A program made the position numbers and the translations under genes. Shown here one piece after another: positions 54,289-63,845 of a stretch of DNA of 64,000 nt (positions within the stretch are counted from its first letter, which is position 1; every line of letters starts with the position of its first letter). The stretch comes from Desulfocarbo indianensis (GTDB taxonomy: Bacteria; Desulfobacterota; Desulfarculia; Desulfarculales; Desulfarculaceae), in assembly GCA_001184205.1 (NCBI GenBank), contig LBMP01000001.1, forward strand, positions 1 to 64,000, in the 5' to 3' direction. The notes under the pieces are model-generated. The model did not search any database and was not told the DNA's origin. It saw nothing but the letters and a program-made list of their open reading frames with translations.

Positions 54289-55608
54289 CTAGCGTTTTTT
54301 CTTTTTCGCCCGGCCGGCGTTTTCCATGAGCGCCTGCACCGGCTTCATGCCATAGGGCGAGTTCTGCTCGATGGCGGTGAGCACGCTGCCGCCGCCGGTG
54401 AAGAAATAATAATCCGCGTCGTCCTGCACCGAGAGGTAGAGCCCCGGATTCAAGTCCTTGAACTCCTGCAGGGTGTCGCCGCCGCCGTAGAGCTTGGTGG
54501 CCTGCCGGTTGCGGTCGATGGTGGTGTCCAGGGCCCGGGAGCCGTCGGTGAAGTGCGGCGTGAAGCCCATGACCGCGTTGACGAAAATGGTTTTGGCCTC
54601 GTTGATGACCTTGGTCACCGCCGGATCGTCGAAACTCTCGGCCGTTATATCCAGCACGTAGCCCAGCTCCTGGCCGGGTTTCAGGTCCCCCACCGCCACC
54701 GTGCGGTATTTGCCTTCCTCGCGGCCCAGGACCTCGCTCTCGACCAGATAGGGCAGCTCCACGATTTTCTTGGCCTTTTTATCCATGCTCACCAATTTCT
54801 TGGCGGCCTGGATGTCCTCTTCGGCCACGCCCTTTATGCGCACCCCGTATTTGGCGCAAAGGTAGGTGTTGTAGATGACGCCGCCCAGGATGAGGTTGTC
54901 CACCTGCTTGTACAGGGCGTTTATGGGCCCGATCTTGGTGTCGTATTTGGCCCCGGCCACCACCGCCACCAGGGGACGCCGGGGGTTGAGCACCTGTTCC
55001 AGGTTGATGAGCTCGGCCTGCAACAGAAACCCGGCGTAGGAGGGCAGATGCTCGGTCACCTCATAGGTGCTGGCGTGGGGCTGCCAGGAGCCGAAGGCGT
55101 CGTTGACGTAGATATCGGCCAGGCCGGCCAGTTGCAGGGCCAAATCCTCGCGGGCCTGGCCCTTGGCCTCCTCGCCGGCGAACCAGCGGGTGTTGGGCAG
55201 ATAGATGCCGGCGATCTCCCCGGCCCGCAAGCGCTTGATGGCCAGGTTCACGCTGGTGTCGATGGCGGTGATGCCGCGCCCGCCGTCGGCCGCGAACTGG
55301 GGGATGAAAAACTGGCAATGCAGCTTGGATTCCAGATAGGCCACGATGGGCTCCACGCCGGAGGAGGGGCTGACCTCGATGGCGCCGGTTTTCTTGTCCA
55401 GGGGCCGGCCCACGTGGGTCATGAGGATGGGCTTGCCGCCCTGGGCCACGATGTAGAACAAGGTGCCGATGGTGCGGTCGATGCGGAAAGGATCCCTGAT
55501 CTCGCCCTTTTTTACCACGTTGTGGTCGAAACGGACCAATACCACCTTGCCGTGCAAATCCGCGTCCTGCAAAAGCGGCAGGCGCTTGTCCAACTTGCTG
55601 ATGTCCAT
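54289..55608 (-). CDS. pgk: Phosphoglycerate kinase, divergent
   Basis: Interconverts 1,3-bisphosphoglycerate and 3-phosphoglycerate. 439 residues, about 40 more than usual. It keeps VVLVRFDHNVVKKGEI for the RxDfNvP motif, LMTHVGRP, VNDAFGSWQPHAST, AGAKYDTKIGPI for the GGaKvsdKI motif, and LYGGGDTL. Several are altered from the consensus, and extra residues occur in the middle and at the basic C terminus (AGRAKKKKR). All key positions seem to be present. It may be a second or replacement PGK. Confidence 0.9.
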   Translation of the reverse strand: MDISKLDKRLPLLQDADLHGKVVLVRFDHNVVKKGEIRDPFRIDRTIGTLFYIVAQGGKPILMTHVGRPLDKKTGAIEVSPSSGVEPIVAYLESKLHCQFFIPQFAADGGRGITAIDTSVNLAIKRLRAGEIAGIYLPNTRWFAGEEAKGQAREDLALQLAGLADIYVNDAFGSWQPHASTYEVTEHLPSYAGFLLQAELINLEQVLNPRRPLVAVVAGAKYDTKIGPINALYKQVDNLILGGVIYNTYLCAKYGVRIKGVAEEDIQAAKKLVSMDKKAKKIVELPYLVESEVLGREEGKYRTVAVGDLKPGQELGYVLDITAESFDDPAVTKVINEAKTIFVNAVMGFTPHFTDGSRALDTTIDRNRQATKLYGGGDTLQEFKDLNPGLYLSVQDDADYYFFTGGGSVLTAIEQNSPYGMKPVQALMENAGRAKKKKR

Positions 55609-55773
55609 GGGCTCCCCTCCTGTTGGTATGGATTGCTCTTATTATATTCTGCGCCGGCCCGTTGCGATAGAAAAACCAAGCGGGCGGGTGTGACAATCGC
55701 AGAGCCCAGGCCTTCCTTGACCCCAAAGCCAAGCGTTTATAAGATGTAGCCCATCAACCCTCTGGGGGACGGC

Positions 55774-56421
55774 ATGATCGCTCGCAACGACTTCGCCCTG
55801 GCCCGGCGCCGCATGGTGGAAGAACAGATAATGCGCCGCGGGGTGCGCGACCAGCGCCTCTTGAAGGCCATGAACGAGGTGCCCCGCCACTTGTTCGTGG
55901 ACGAGGCCTTCTGGAGCCAGGCCTACAACGACCACCCCCTGGCCATCGGCGAGGGCCAGACCATAAGCCAGCCCTTCATGGTGGCCTTGATGACCGACGC
56001 CCTGGGGCTCACGGGCGGCGAAAAGGTGCTGGAGATAGGCACCGGCTGCGGCTACCAGACCGCCATCCTGGCCCGCCTGGCCGACTGGGTCTATTCGGTG
56101 GAGCGCCTGGCCGGGCTCTCCCGCCGGGCCCAGGGCAATCTGGAAAAGGTGGGGGTGTTCAACGTGAACCTGGTGGTCGCAGACGGCACCAAGGGCTGGC
56201 CGGCCGAGGCCCCCTATGACGCCATAATCGTCACCGCCGGGGCCCCGGCCACGCCCCGGCCGCTGAGGGAGCAATTGGCCCAGGGCGGCCGGCTGGTGAT
56301 TCCGGTGGGCGACCGCCGGGTGCAGACTCTCTGGCGCATCACCAGAAAGGGCGAGGAGTTCGTGCAGGAAGACCTGGGCGGCTGCCGTTTCGTGGACCTC
56401 ATAGGGGAGCATGGCTGGTGA
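55774..56421 (+). CDS. pcm: Protein-L-isoaspartate O-methyltransferase
   Basis: Repairs isomerised aspartyl residues in damaged proteins. 215 residues with EGQTISQPFMVALMTDAL, the SAM loop VLEIGTGCGYQTAILARL and VTAGAPATPRPLREQLAQGG. GGGGGA precedes the ATG. Its stop overlaps the next gene's GTG start (GTGA). Confidence 0.95.
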   Translation: MIARNDFALARRRMVEEQIMRRGVRDQRLLKAMNEVPRHLFVDEAFWSQAYNDHPLAIGEGQTISQPFMVALMTDALGLTGGEKVLEIGTGCGYQTAILARLADWVYSVERLAGLSRRAQGNLEKVGVFNVNLVVADGTKGWPAEAPYDAIIVTAGAPATPRPLREQLAQGGRLVIPVGDRRVQTLWRITRKGEEFVQEDLGGCRFVDLIGEHGW

Positions 56422-56882
56422 AAAGTTTTCCGCGAAAGCTCATAAGCGTCATCGGAGCGGGCTCGCCCGACGCCCAGGCCCGCCAATGGGCCCAGGAGGT
56501 GGGCGGCCTGGTGGCCCGGCGCGGCTTCGGGCTGGTGTGCGGCGGCCTGGGCGGGGTGATGGAGGCGGCCTGCCGGGGTTGCGCCGAGGCCGGCGGCCTC
56601 ACGGTGGGCATCCTGCCCGGCGTGGACGCGGCCCAGGCCAATCCCTGGGTGCAGGTAGTCATCCCCACCGGCCTGGGCCAGGCCCGCAACGTGCTGGTGG
56701 TCATGGCCGGCTGCGGGGCCATCGCCGTGGCTGGCGGGCCGGGCACCCTTTCCGAGATCGGCCACGCCATCAAGATGGGCCGGCCGGTGGTGGGCCTGGG
56801 CACCTGGGCGCTGCCCGGACTGGCCGAGGCGGACACCCCCGAGGAGGCGGTGGAGCTTTTGTTCGACAGGCTGCATTGCTAG
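56418..56882 (+). CDS. TIGR00725-type LOG-like protein
   Basis: 154 residues from a GTG. It has a Rossmann-like fold with SVIGAGSPDAQARQWAQEVG, LVCGGLGGVMEAACRGC and GGPGTLSEIGHAIKMGRPVV. These motifs put it in the TIGR00725/LOG-related group (nucleoside monophosphate phosphoribohydrolase or DprA-like fold). The GGxGTxxE of true LOG proteins is here GGPGTLSE. The substrate is unknown. It is translationally coupled to pcm. Confidence 0.85.
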   Translation: MKSFPRKLISVIGAGSPDAQARQWAQEVGGLVARRGFGLVCGGLGGVMEAACRGCAEAGGLTVGILPGVDAAQANPWVQVVIPTGLGQARNVLVVMAGCGAIAVAGGPGTLSEIGHAIKMGRPVVGLGTWALPGLAEADTPEEAVELLFDRLHC

Positions 56883-56898
56883 CCCGCCGGCCGCATCA

Positions 56899-58560
56899 TT
56901 ATTTTTCACGCACCACCCTCATGAGCCGCGCCGCGCCGCCGTCGGGCAGAACCCACTGGCCCGCCGGTTCCAGGCGGCGGCGCCCCCCCGGATCGCCCGC
57001 GGCCAGCATGTCCCGCGCCAGGTAATAGTCCGGCTCGCTGCCCAGGTCCCCGGTCTTGAGCGCCAGGAAATCGGCCTTGCCCACCTCTTCCCAGAAATCG
57101 GCCGCCGCCTGGCCGGGCCGCCAGCGGCCGGGCTCCAGCACGGAAATCACCTCCAGCGGCACGCCTGCCGCCTCGGCCACGGCCTGGAAGGCGCTTTTAT
57201 GATAAGTCGGCAGGCTGGCCAGCACCCCCAGGCGCACGGGCCCCGCCCCCGGCCGGGAGCCCACGGCCCGGCCCAGGATGTCCCCCAGCCGCCAATCGCT
57301 ATTATCCGGGGGCCGCAGATATTCGGTGCGGCCGGCGCTCAGGACCAGGCGCAGGGGCCCCCACTTGAACTCCCGGTCTTGCGCCAGGGGCCCCAGGCCG
57401 AAGCCGGCGCCCGCCAGGCTCAGGGCCGCCGCCAGCAAGGCCAGCGAAACGCCCCCGGCCCGCAGCCAGGAAGGCTTGAGCGCCTGCAACCAGCCGCCCA
57501 GGCAAAGCAGGAAGGCCGGCAGCAGGGGAAACAGAAAGCGGCTGTCCTTGTTGCCCATGAGGGTGATGAGCAAAAGGCCGCCCCCCAGCCAGGCCAGGAT
57601 CAGGCCGGCCTGGCGGCGGCGCGCCGCGACCGCCCAGGCCACACCGGCCAGGGTCAACAGGGCGAGAGGCAATAAAAGCTGGTCATTCGCCAGCAGCGAG
57701 GGATAGAACCACAGCCCGTCCAGGGAAAAGACCGGCGGGTGGCCGTGGGCCGCGCCATAGGCCCAGGCGTCGCCCAAGAGAATCTTGAACAGCGTGACCG
57801 GCGAGTGCAGGTACCAGGGAAGCGCTAAAGCCAGGCAGATGACCAGCGCCAGCCAGAGCCCCCGGCCATCGCGTCCGGCCTCTTCCCCGCGGCCCTGCCG
57901 CCAGGCGATGAACCAGGGCGCGGCCACGTACAGGGGATAGGTCCATTTGGCCAAAAGGCCCAGGCCGGCCAGGACGCCCAGGGCCAGCACCCAGCCCCGG
58001 CGCGAAAGCCCCCGGCTTTCCCACAGGGCCAGCACGGTCCAGGCGATCACCGCGGCCAGGCAGGTTTCCAGGAGCACCTGGCGGCCCAGGCCCGCCGTCA
58101 CCGGCGCGGCCGCGCAGAGCCCGGCGGCCCAGACCCCGGCCCAGCCCCCGAAAACCCGGCGGCCCAAATGCCATAGCGCCAGCATCAGGGCCAAGAGCCA
58201 GAACAGGTTGATTGCGGCGGCGAAGCGCAGGCTGGGGCCGGTTATAAGAAACAGCTTGGCCAGGCTCAGGTGAAACAGATAGGGGTATTTGATGGCCACC
58301 GAAAAGATGTCCGGCCAGGTCAGCGGGCTTCGCAGGGCCTCCAGATAGCGCAGGGCCAAAAGAAAATGGTGGGACTGGTCCCAGGCCAGGGGGCGCTGGT
58401 CCGCGGCCAGCCAGAGCAATTGCAGGACGGCCAAGCCGGCCCAGGCGCAAAGCACCGCGGCCAGTTGGCCCCACAGCGGGGTCAAGGTTTTCCAGATATG
58501 CGCCGGCAACAGGCGGGGACCGCTGGGCAGGCAGGCCGGGCCGTTGTGCCAGCGCGCCAT
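56899..58560 (-). CDS. ArnT-like glycosyltransferase, GT39/GT83 type
   Basis: 553 residues, mostly hydrophobic with about 10-12 helices. The first periplasmic loop has ADQRPLAWDQSHHFLLALRYLEAL with the acidic-residue region typical of dolichyl/undecaprenyl-phosphate-sugar transferases. RRVFGGWAGVWAAGL and GNKDSRFLFPLLPAFLLCLGGW (positions about 150 and 340) match ArnT/PMT-like proteins. The substrate is unknown; lipid A or glycoprotein modification is possible. Its start codon overlaps the stop of the amidohydrolase gene by 1 base. Confidence 0.8.
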   Translation of the reverse strand: MARWHNGPACLPSGPRLLPAHIWKTLTPLWGQLAAVLCAWAGLAVLQLLWLAADQRPLAWDQSHHFLLALRYLEALRSPLTWPDIFSVAIKYPYLFHLSLAKLFLITGPSLRFAAAINLFWLLALMLALWHLGRRVFGGWAGVWAAGLCAAAPVTAGLGRQVLLETCLAAVIAWTVLALWESRGLSRRGWVLALGVLAGLGLLAKWTYPLYVAAPWFIAWRQGRGEEAGRDGRGLWLALVICLALALPWYLHSPVTLFKILLGDAWAYGAAHGHPPVFSLDGLWFYPSLLANDQLLLPLALLTLAGVAWAVAARRRQAGLILAWLGGGLLLITLMGNKDSRFLFPLLPAFLLCLGGWLQALKPSWLRAGGVSLALLAAALSLAGAGFGLGPLAQDREFKWGPLRLVLSAGRTEYLRPPDNSDWRLGDILGRAVGSRPGAGPVRLGVLASLPTYHKSAFQAVAEAAGVPLEVISVLEPGRWRPGQAAADFWEEVGKADFLALKTGDLGSEPDYYLARDMLAAGDPGGRRRLEPAGQWVLPDGGAARLMRVVREK

Positions 58561-59876
58561 CAGCCGTGGCCCATCACTTGCCGGGCCAGGCTCTTGACCC
58601 GGGCCATGACCTCGGGCAGATCGAAGCCCAGCACCTGGCGGTCGCGCACCGCCGGGCGGCCGGCCACCACGGCGTGGCGCACGTCCGAACCCCGCCCGGC
58701 GTAAACCAGGGCCGAGGCGGCGTCGAAAAAGGGCGTGAAGTGAGGCTGGTCAAGATCCAGCACCACCGCGTCGCCGGCGAAGCCGGGGAGCAGCCTTCCC
58801 ACCCGCCCCTGCAGGCCCAAAGCCCGGGCCGAACCCTCCCAGGCCATATCCAGGGCCTGGGAAGCCGGCAGGGAGGCCGGGTCCAGGTTCTTCAGCTTGT
58901 CGCCCAGGGCCGCGCTTCTCACCTCGGCGATCATGTCGAGGTCATTGTTGGAGGCCGCGCCGTCCGTGCCCAGCCCCACGGCCAGGCCGGCCCGCAGCCA
59001 GCCGGCCACGTCGGCCAGGCCGCTGGCCAGCTTGCGGTTGGATTCGGGACAATGCACCAGGGACACGCCGCGCGCGGCCAAGAGTTCGAGCTCCTCCCGG
59101 TCCAGCCACACCCCGTGCGCCGCGGCCTGCAGGCCGGAAAGCAAACCCAGCGTCTCCAAATGCCTGGCCGGCGTGGCGCCGTAAGTCTGGCGGACCTGGG
59201 CCACCTCGTCCCTGGTTTCGGAGAGGTGGGTGAACCAGGGCGCTCCGGTTTCCCGGGCCAGCGCGGCCACTCCCTTCAGCTTTTCCGGCGAACAGGTGTA
59301 GACCGAGTGGGCGAACAGGGCCGGGCGTATGAGGGGGCTTCGCTCCTGCCATTCCTCCACGAAGCGCCGCGCCACCTCCAGGCCCCGGCCGGGGTCCGGC
59401 GCGCCGGGAGCCGGGAAATCGATCACCCCCTGGGCCACCACCGCCCGCAGGCCGGCCCGCTCAAAGGCCCTGGCCGCGCCTCCCGCGCAGAAATAGGCGT
59501 CGCCCACGCAGGTGGTGCCCGACAACAACATCTCGGCCGCGGCCAAAAGGCCGCACAACTCGGTCATCTCTTCGTTAACCCACCGGGCCTCGGCCGGGAA
59601 CATGTGCTCGTTCAGCCAGACCGCCAGGGGCAGATCGTCGGCCAGGCCCCGAAAAAGGACCATGGGCGCGTGACAATGGGCGTTCACCAGGCCCGGCATG
59701 ATCAGGCCGCCGCCGGCGTCCAGGCGCGGGCCCACGAAGCCCTCGCGGCCCCGGTAGCTCTCCGCCGGGCCGGCGAAGCTGACCTTGCCGTTTCTGATCT
59801 CCAATACCCCTTTAGGCCAGTAATAGTCGGGTCCGGCCCAGAGGGCGCCGTTTTCCAGCAGCAGGCTATCCGACAT
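58560..59876 (-). CDS. Amidohydrolase, MTA/SAH deaminase family, copy 2
   Basis: 438 residues from MSDSLLLENGALW. The metal site is MPGLVNAHCHAPMVLFRG, followed by HLSETRDEVAQV and CPESNRKLASG with GTDGAASNNDLDM. Compared with copy 1 the N-terminal strand domain differs and the shared core is moderately diverged. The family deaminates 5'-methylthioadenosine, S-adenosylhomocysteine, adenosine or related compounds; the exact substrate cannot be told. It is in a row with a second family member, 14 bp apart. Confidence 0.82.
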   Translation of the reverse strand: MSDSLLLENGALWAGPDYYWPKGVLEIRNGKVSFAGPAESYRGREGFVGPRLDAGGGLIMPGLVNAHCHAPMVLFRGLADDLPLAVWLNEHMFPAEARWVNEEMTELCGLLAAAEMLLSGTTCVGDAYFCAGGAARAFERAGLRAVVAQGVIDFPAPGAPDPGRGLEVARRFVEEWQERSPLIRPALFAHSVYTCSPEKLKGVAALARETGAPWFTHLSETRDEVAQVRQTYGATPARHLETLGLLSGLQAAAHGVWLDREELELLAARGVSLVHCPESNRKLASGLADVAGWLRAGLAVGLGTDGAASNNDLDMIAEVRSAALGDKLKNLDPASLPASQALDMAWEGSARALGLQGRVGRLLPGFAGDAVVLDLDQPHFTPFFDAASALVYAGRGSDVRHAVVAGRPAVRDRQVLGFDLPEVMARVKSLARQVMGHG

Positions 59877-59890
59877 TTTTCCGAGGACTC

Positions 59891-61204
59891 CTAGGACGCC
59901 CGGCCGTTCAAGCGCGCCGCTTGCTCGCGGGCCTTGGCCATCACCTCGGCCAGGTCCATGGTTTTCAGCTTCCGGTCGGCCATGAGCACCTTGCCGTGGC
60001 ACACCGTGTGAATCACGTCCGCGCCCCTGGCCGCGTAGACCAGATGGGAATAGGGATTGTACATGGGCGTCAGGTGGGGCTGGTCAATGTCGATCACGAT
60101 GACGTCGGCCAGCATGCCCTCGGCCAGGATTCCCAAATCCAGGCGGCCGAAGGCCTCGCCCCCCAACCTGGTGGCCAGGGCGGCCACGGTCTCGGCCGGC
60201 GCGGCGGTGGGGTCCAGGGCGCTGGCCTTGTGCAGCTTGGCGCAGGAATCCATCTCGCCCAGCAGGTCCAGGTCGTTGTTGCTGGCGCAGCCGTCGGTGC
60301 CCAGGCCCACCTTCACCCCGGCCTCCAGCATGGTCATGAGGGGAGCCACGCCGCTGGCCAGCTTCATGTTGGATTCCGGGCAATGGGCCACCCGCGCCCC
60401 GGCCCGGGCCAGGCGCGCCACTTCATCCGGAGTCAAATCCACCGCGTGCGCCGCCACCAGGGCGCGGTTCAGGAGGCCCAGGCTCTCCAGGTGGTCCAGG
60501 GGCCTTTTGCCGTAGCGGCTCACCACCTGGGCGGTCTCCTCCCGGGTCTCGGCCAAATGGATGTGCAAATCCGCCCCGGTTTCCCCGGCCAGCCGGCCGG
60601 CCCGCTCCAGGAGCGAAGGCGAGCAGGTATAGAGCGCGTGGGGCATCACCGCGGCCTTGATGCGGGGATGGCTTGCGTAGCCCGCGATAAGTTCCCTGGT
60701 CACCGCGAAGCCGTTTTCCAGTTCGCCGTAGGACGGCGAGGGGAAATCGTAGATCACCTCGCCCACCATCGCCCGCAGGCCGGCGGCGTCGGCGGCCTTG
60801 GCGGTCTGGCGCTCGAAGAGATACATGTCGCAGAAACTGGTGACCCCGTTTCTGATCATCTCGGCGCAGGCCAGCATGGTTCCCCAGTAAACCGCCTCGC
60901 CGGTGAGCTTGGTTTCGGCGGGGAAAATATGCTCGGTGAGCCATTTTTCCAGGGGGAGGTCGTCGGCCATGCCCCGCAGGAGGGTCATGGCCGCGTGGGT
61001 ATGGCCGTTGATCAGGCCGGGCATGATCAGGCCGCCGCGGGCGTCCAGTTCCTCGCACCCCTCGCGGGGAGGGGCGTCCGCGGCATGGCGGGGGCCGCAA
61101 TAGGTTATGCGCCCGTCTTCGATGCAAAGCATTCCGTCGGGGATCACGGTGCCCGCCTGGTCCATGGTCAAGATGGTTCCGCCGCTGATGCAAAGCTCCC
61201 GCAT
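59891..61204 (-). CDS. Amidohydrolase, MTA/SAH deaminase family, copy 1
   Basis: 437 residues from the ATG at 61204, just after GGGAGAGACC; a TTG 12 bp upstream is possible. Metal-binding MPGLINGHTHAAMTLLRGMADDLPLEKWL, HIHLAETREETAQV, HCPESNMKLASGVAP and GTDGCASNNDLDLLGEM are the family motifs of MtaD. It is closer to the 5-methylthioadenosine/S-adenosylhomocysteine deaminase consensus than copy 2 and may be the true MtaD. Confidence 0.87.
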   Translation of the reverse strand: MRELCISGGTILTMDQAGTVIPDGMLCIEDGRITYCGPRHAADAPPREGCEELDARGGLIMPGLINGHTHAAMTLLRGMADDLPLEKWLTEHIFPAETKLTGEAVYWGTMLACAEMIRNGVTSFCDMYLFERQTAKAADAAGLRAMVGEVIYDFPSPSYGELENGFAVTRELIAGYASHPRIKAAVMPHALYTCSPSLLERAGRLAGETGADLHIHLAETREETAQVVSRYGKRPLDHLESLGLLNRALVAAHAVDLTPDEVARLARAGARVAHCPESNMKLASGVAPLMTMLEAGVKVGLGTDGCASNNDLDLLGEMDSCAKLHKASALDPTAAPAETVAALATRLGGEAFGRLDLGILAEGMLADVIVIDIDQPHLTPMYNPYSHLVYAARGADVIHTVCHGKVLMADRKLKTMDLAEVMAKAREQAARLNGRAS

Positions 61205-61334
61205 GGTCTCTCCCAAAGAGTAATGGCCGCTTTACCGATGGCCGCCGCCGGCTGCTGAGCGCCGTTCGGCAAGCTTATCACGTCCCGCCAGGCCGGGCGC
61301 GGCAAGGCCGGGACGGCCTGCGCCCCCCAAGGCT

Positions 61335-62549
61335 CTAATAATGAAAACGCCCCCGCACCAATTGGATAAGATCATAAACCGCGAAGAAGGCGTCCACCAC
61401 CTCCGGATCGAACTGAGCGCCTCTTTCCTGGTTTATTAAATCCAGGACCCGGCTTTCGGGCCAGGCCTCCTTGTAGCTCCTGGCCTCGGTCAGGGCGTCG
61501 TAAACGTCGGCCAGGGCGGTGATGCGCGCCTCCGGCGGCGATTCTTCCCCCTTCTTGCCCGTTGCCGGGCCGCGCCAGGTTGCCTCCAGGCCCGGCAGGC
61601 GGCCCGGATAGCCCTTGCCGTCCCAGCGCTCGTGGTGGTTCAAGGCGATATCCCTGGCGACCGAATCCAGCTCCGAGCCGGTCTCCTTGAAAAGCCGCGC
61701 CCCGGCCACGGTGTGGTATTGCATGGCCTGGAACTCCGCCGCGTCCAGACGGCCGGGCTTCTTTAATATGTTGTCGCTCACCGCCACCTTGCCCACGTCG
61801 TGCAGCATGGCCGCCACCCGGATCAGGTCCTTGCGCTTTTTTATCTCCTCCGCGCCAGCGCCCCGGGCCGTGGCCCAGGCCTCGAAAATCTCCGCGGCGT
61901 AGCCGCCCACCCGGTTGACGTGGGCCCCGGTCTCCTGGGGGTCCCTCAGCTCGGCTATGCTTATCATGCGCAGAATCAGCTCGCGGGTCAGTTGGGCCCT
62001 TTCCACGGCCATGGCCGCGTGGTGGGCGTAGAATTTCACCCAGAGCTTCTCCCGCTCGCCAAAGGGAACCACCTCGCCCTGGGCGTTTTTGGCGTTGATG
62101 ATTTGCAGCACCCCCACGTTGCGCCCCTGGGAGGTGGTCAAGGGGGCCACCAGCATGGAACGGGTGCGGTAGCCGCTGGCCTCATCGAAGCTGCGGTTGA
62201 ACACGTAGGGCCTCTCGGGGCCGAGGAGATACACGTCGTCTATGACCAGGGTCTCGCCGGTGGCGGCGGCGAACCCGGCCAGGGAGCTCTGGTCCACCGC
62301 CATCTCCTCGCCCACGTATTGCCGGGCCGGGGCCGAGCCGGGATAGAGCAAATCGTTCTGCACGTAGCAGAAACGCAGGCGGCCCTCCTGCAAAAGGAAT
62401 ATGCTGCCGGCCTCGGCCGAGGCCAGTTCGCGGGCCTCCGACAGGATGCGGTTCAGCAATAGATCCAGATCGTGGGTGGCGCTCAAGTCTCCGGACAGGG
62501 CGGTGAGCTTGGCCAACAAGGGGGGGCTGACTTCCAAGGCGGCGGACAT
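61335..62549 (-). CDS. GAF and HD-GYP domain protein, probable c-di-GMP phosphodiesterase
   Basis: 404 residues. A GAF sensor domain (about 20-195; ASAEAGSIFLLQEGRLRFCYVQND, APLTTSQGRNVGVLQIINAKN) is followed by an HD-GYP domain with VAAMLHDVGKVAVSDNILKKPGRLDAAE, NHHERWDGKGYPGRLPG and ITALADVYDALTEAR. All metal ligands appear intact. AAGGAT precedes the ATG at 62549. It should respond to a small ligand by lowering c-di-GMP. A short insertion (ATWRGPATGKKGEESPPEA) follows GYPGRL. Confidence 0.92.
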   Translation of the reverse strand: MSAALEVSPPLLAKLTALSGDLSATHDLDLLLNRILSEARELASAEAGSIFLLQEGRLRFCYVQNDLLYPGSAPARQYVGEEMAVDQSSLAGFAAATGETLVIDDVYLLGPERPYVFNRSFDEASGYRTRSMLVAPLTTSQGRNVGVLQIINAKNAQGEVVPFGEREKLWVKFYAHHAAMAVERAQLTRELILRMISIAELRDPQETGAHVNRVGGYAAEIFEAWATARGAGAEEIKKRKDLIRVAAMLHDVGKVAVSDNILKKPGRLDAAEFQAMQYHTVAGARLFKETGSELDSVARDIALNHHERWDGKGYPGRLPGLEATWRGPATGKKGEESPPEARITALADVYDALTEARSYKEAWPESRVLDLINQERGAQFDPEVVDAFFAVYDLIQLVRGRFHY

Positions 62550-62732
62550 GAATCTATCCTTGATGCGCGGGGGGTGAGTTAACGGGGCGGGCCTCGCCAA
62601 CGCCGGTGATGGCGGGGCCGGCCCCGCGCCATGTTGAAACCGGGGCCGCCCGCGCCGGCGCCATAATTAAGAGCGATTATTAAAGCATCATGCCCGGCCT
62701 TGCCCGCAAAGGCAAGGCCCGCATCCGGCGGC

Positions 62733-63557
62733 TCACATGGCCTTGGCCACCGCCGCGATCAAACGGACCAGGTCCTCCCCAGCCTTGGCGGCGTTTTCGA
62801 TGACCAGGTCTATGGGCGCCGGCTCCATGGCCTCCGGCCGGTTCACGTTGCTGATGGCGGAAAGGGCCAGCACCTTGAGGCCGTGATGCCGGGCGGCGAT
62901 GACTTCCAGCACCGTGGACATGCCCACCGCGTCGGCTCCGAAGCCGCGCAGCATGCGGGTTTCGGCCGGGGTCTCCATGGAAGGGCCCTTCAGCCCCACG
63001 TACACCCCTTCGTACATCTCCACCCCCAGTTGGGAGGCGGCCCGCCGGGCCAAGGCCAGGAGGCCGGGGTCGTAGACCTGGCTCATGTCGGGGAAACGCT
63101 CGCCCCATTCCTCCACGTTGTCGCCCACCAGGGGGTTCTCGCCCGTGAAATTGATATGATCGGCGATGAGCATCACCCGGCCCGAGGTCATGGCCGGGTC
63201 CAGGCCGCCGGCGGCGTTGCTGAAAATGAAAGCCTCCACCCCCAAAGCCGCCAACACCCGCACCGGCAGGGTGACTTTCTGGGGGCTGTAGCCCTCGTAG
63301 AGGTGAAAGCGCCCGGCCAGGGCGGCCACGGGCTTGCCCTCCAGCCAGCCCAGGATCAATTCTCCGGCGTGGCTCTGCACGGTGGAGACGGGAAAGCCGG
63401 GAATCTCTCCGTAGGGTATGCTGTCCAAGACCTTTATTTGGTTGGCCAAACCGGAAAGACCCGTGCCCAGGGTGAGGCCCAGGCGGGGCCGGAAGTCTCT
63501 CGGCAGCCTGTTGGCCAGCCAGGCGGCAGCCTGCTTAACGCTTTGCAATTGTTCCAT
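62733..63557 (-). CDS. Purine-nucleoside phosphorylase (trimeric type)
   Basis: 274 residues with GTGLSGLANQIKV, the phosphate/substrate regions VSTVQSHAGELILGWLEGKPVAALAGRFHLYEGY, FSNAAGGLDPAM, YVGLKGPSMETPAETRMLR with the key glutamate, and SAISNVNRPEAM with the asparagine of 6-oxopurine-specific enzymes. So it should cleave inosine and guanosine, and methylthioinosine if deaminases upstream supply it, but not adenosine. Its stop lies about 180 bp upstream of the HD-GYP gene. Confidence 0.88.
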   Translation of the reverse strand: MEQLQSVKQAAAWLANRLPRDFRPRLGLTLGTGLSGLANQIKVLDSIPYGEIPGFPVSTVQSHAGELILGWLEGKPVAALAGRFHLYEGYSPQKVTLPVRVLAALGVEAFIFSNAAGGLDPAMTSGRVMLIADHINFTGENPLVGDNVEEWGERFPDMSQVYDPGLLALARRAASQLGVEMYEGVYVGLKGPSMETPAETRMLRGFGADAVGMSTVLEVIAARHHGLKVLALSAISNVNRPEAMEPAPIDLVIENAAKAGEDLVRLIAAVAKAM

Positions 63558-63713
63558 TAATCAGTTATGACCTCCCGGAGAATTCCTTTTTGCCTTTTTA
63601 TCACCCTGAAACCTAGCCATTCGGCGGCCGGGGTGTCAATTTTTTTCGGGTCCTAAGCATTGTGAAAGTCTTACCATAACCAGATCGGCCCCGTTGGGGG
63701 GAGCCACCCCGTC

Positions 63714-63742
63714 TTGACACGCCCCCCCACCCCCTTCATAGT
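63714..63742 (+). promoter_or_regulatory. Promoter of the final gene
   Basis: TTGACA (63714-63719), 17 bp, CATAGT (63737-63742) on the plus strand, about 100 bp before the ATG at 63846. The C-rich spacer is unusual. Confidence 0.5.
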
Positions 63743-63845
63743 TGGCACCAAGACGTAACCCAGGCATCACCCCAGAGGCGGCCCGCCGTGGTCCCCAAGG
63801 GCACAGCGGTTGCCGAAGAATATCCTCAACGAGGAGCCCCGGGCT

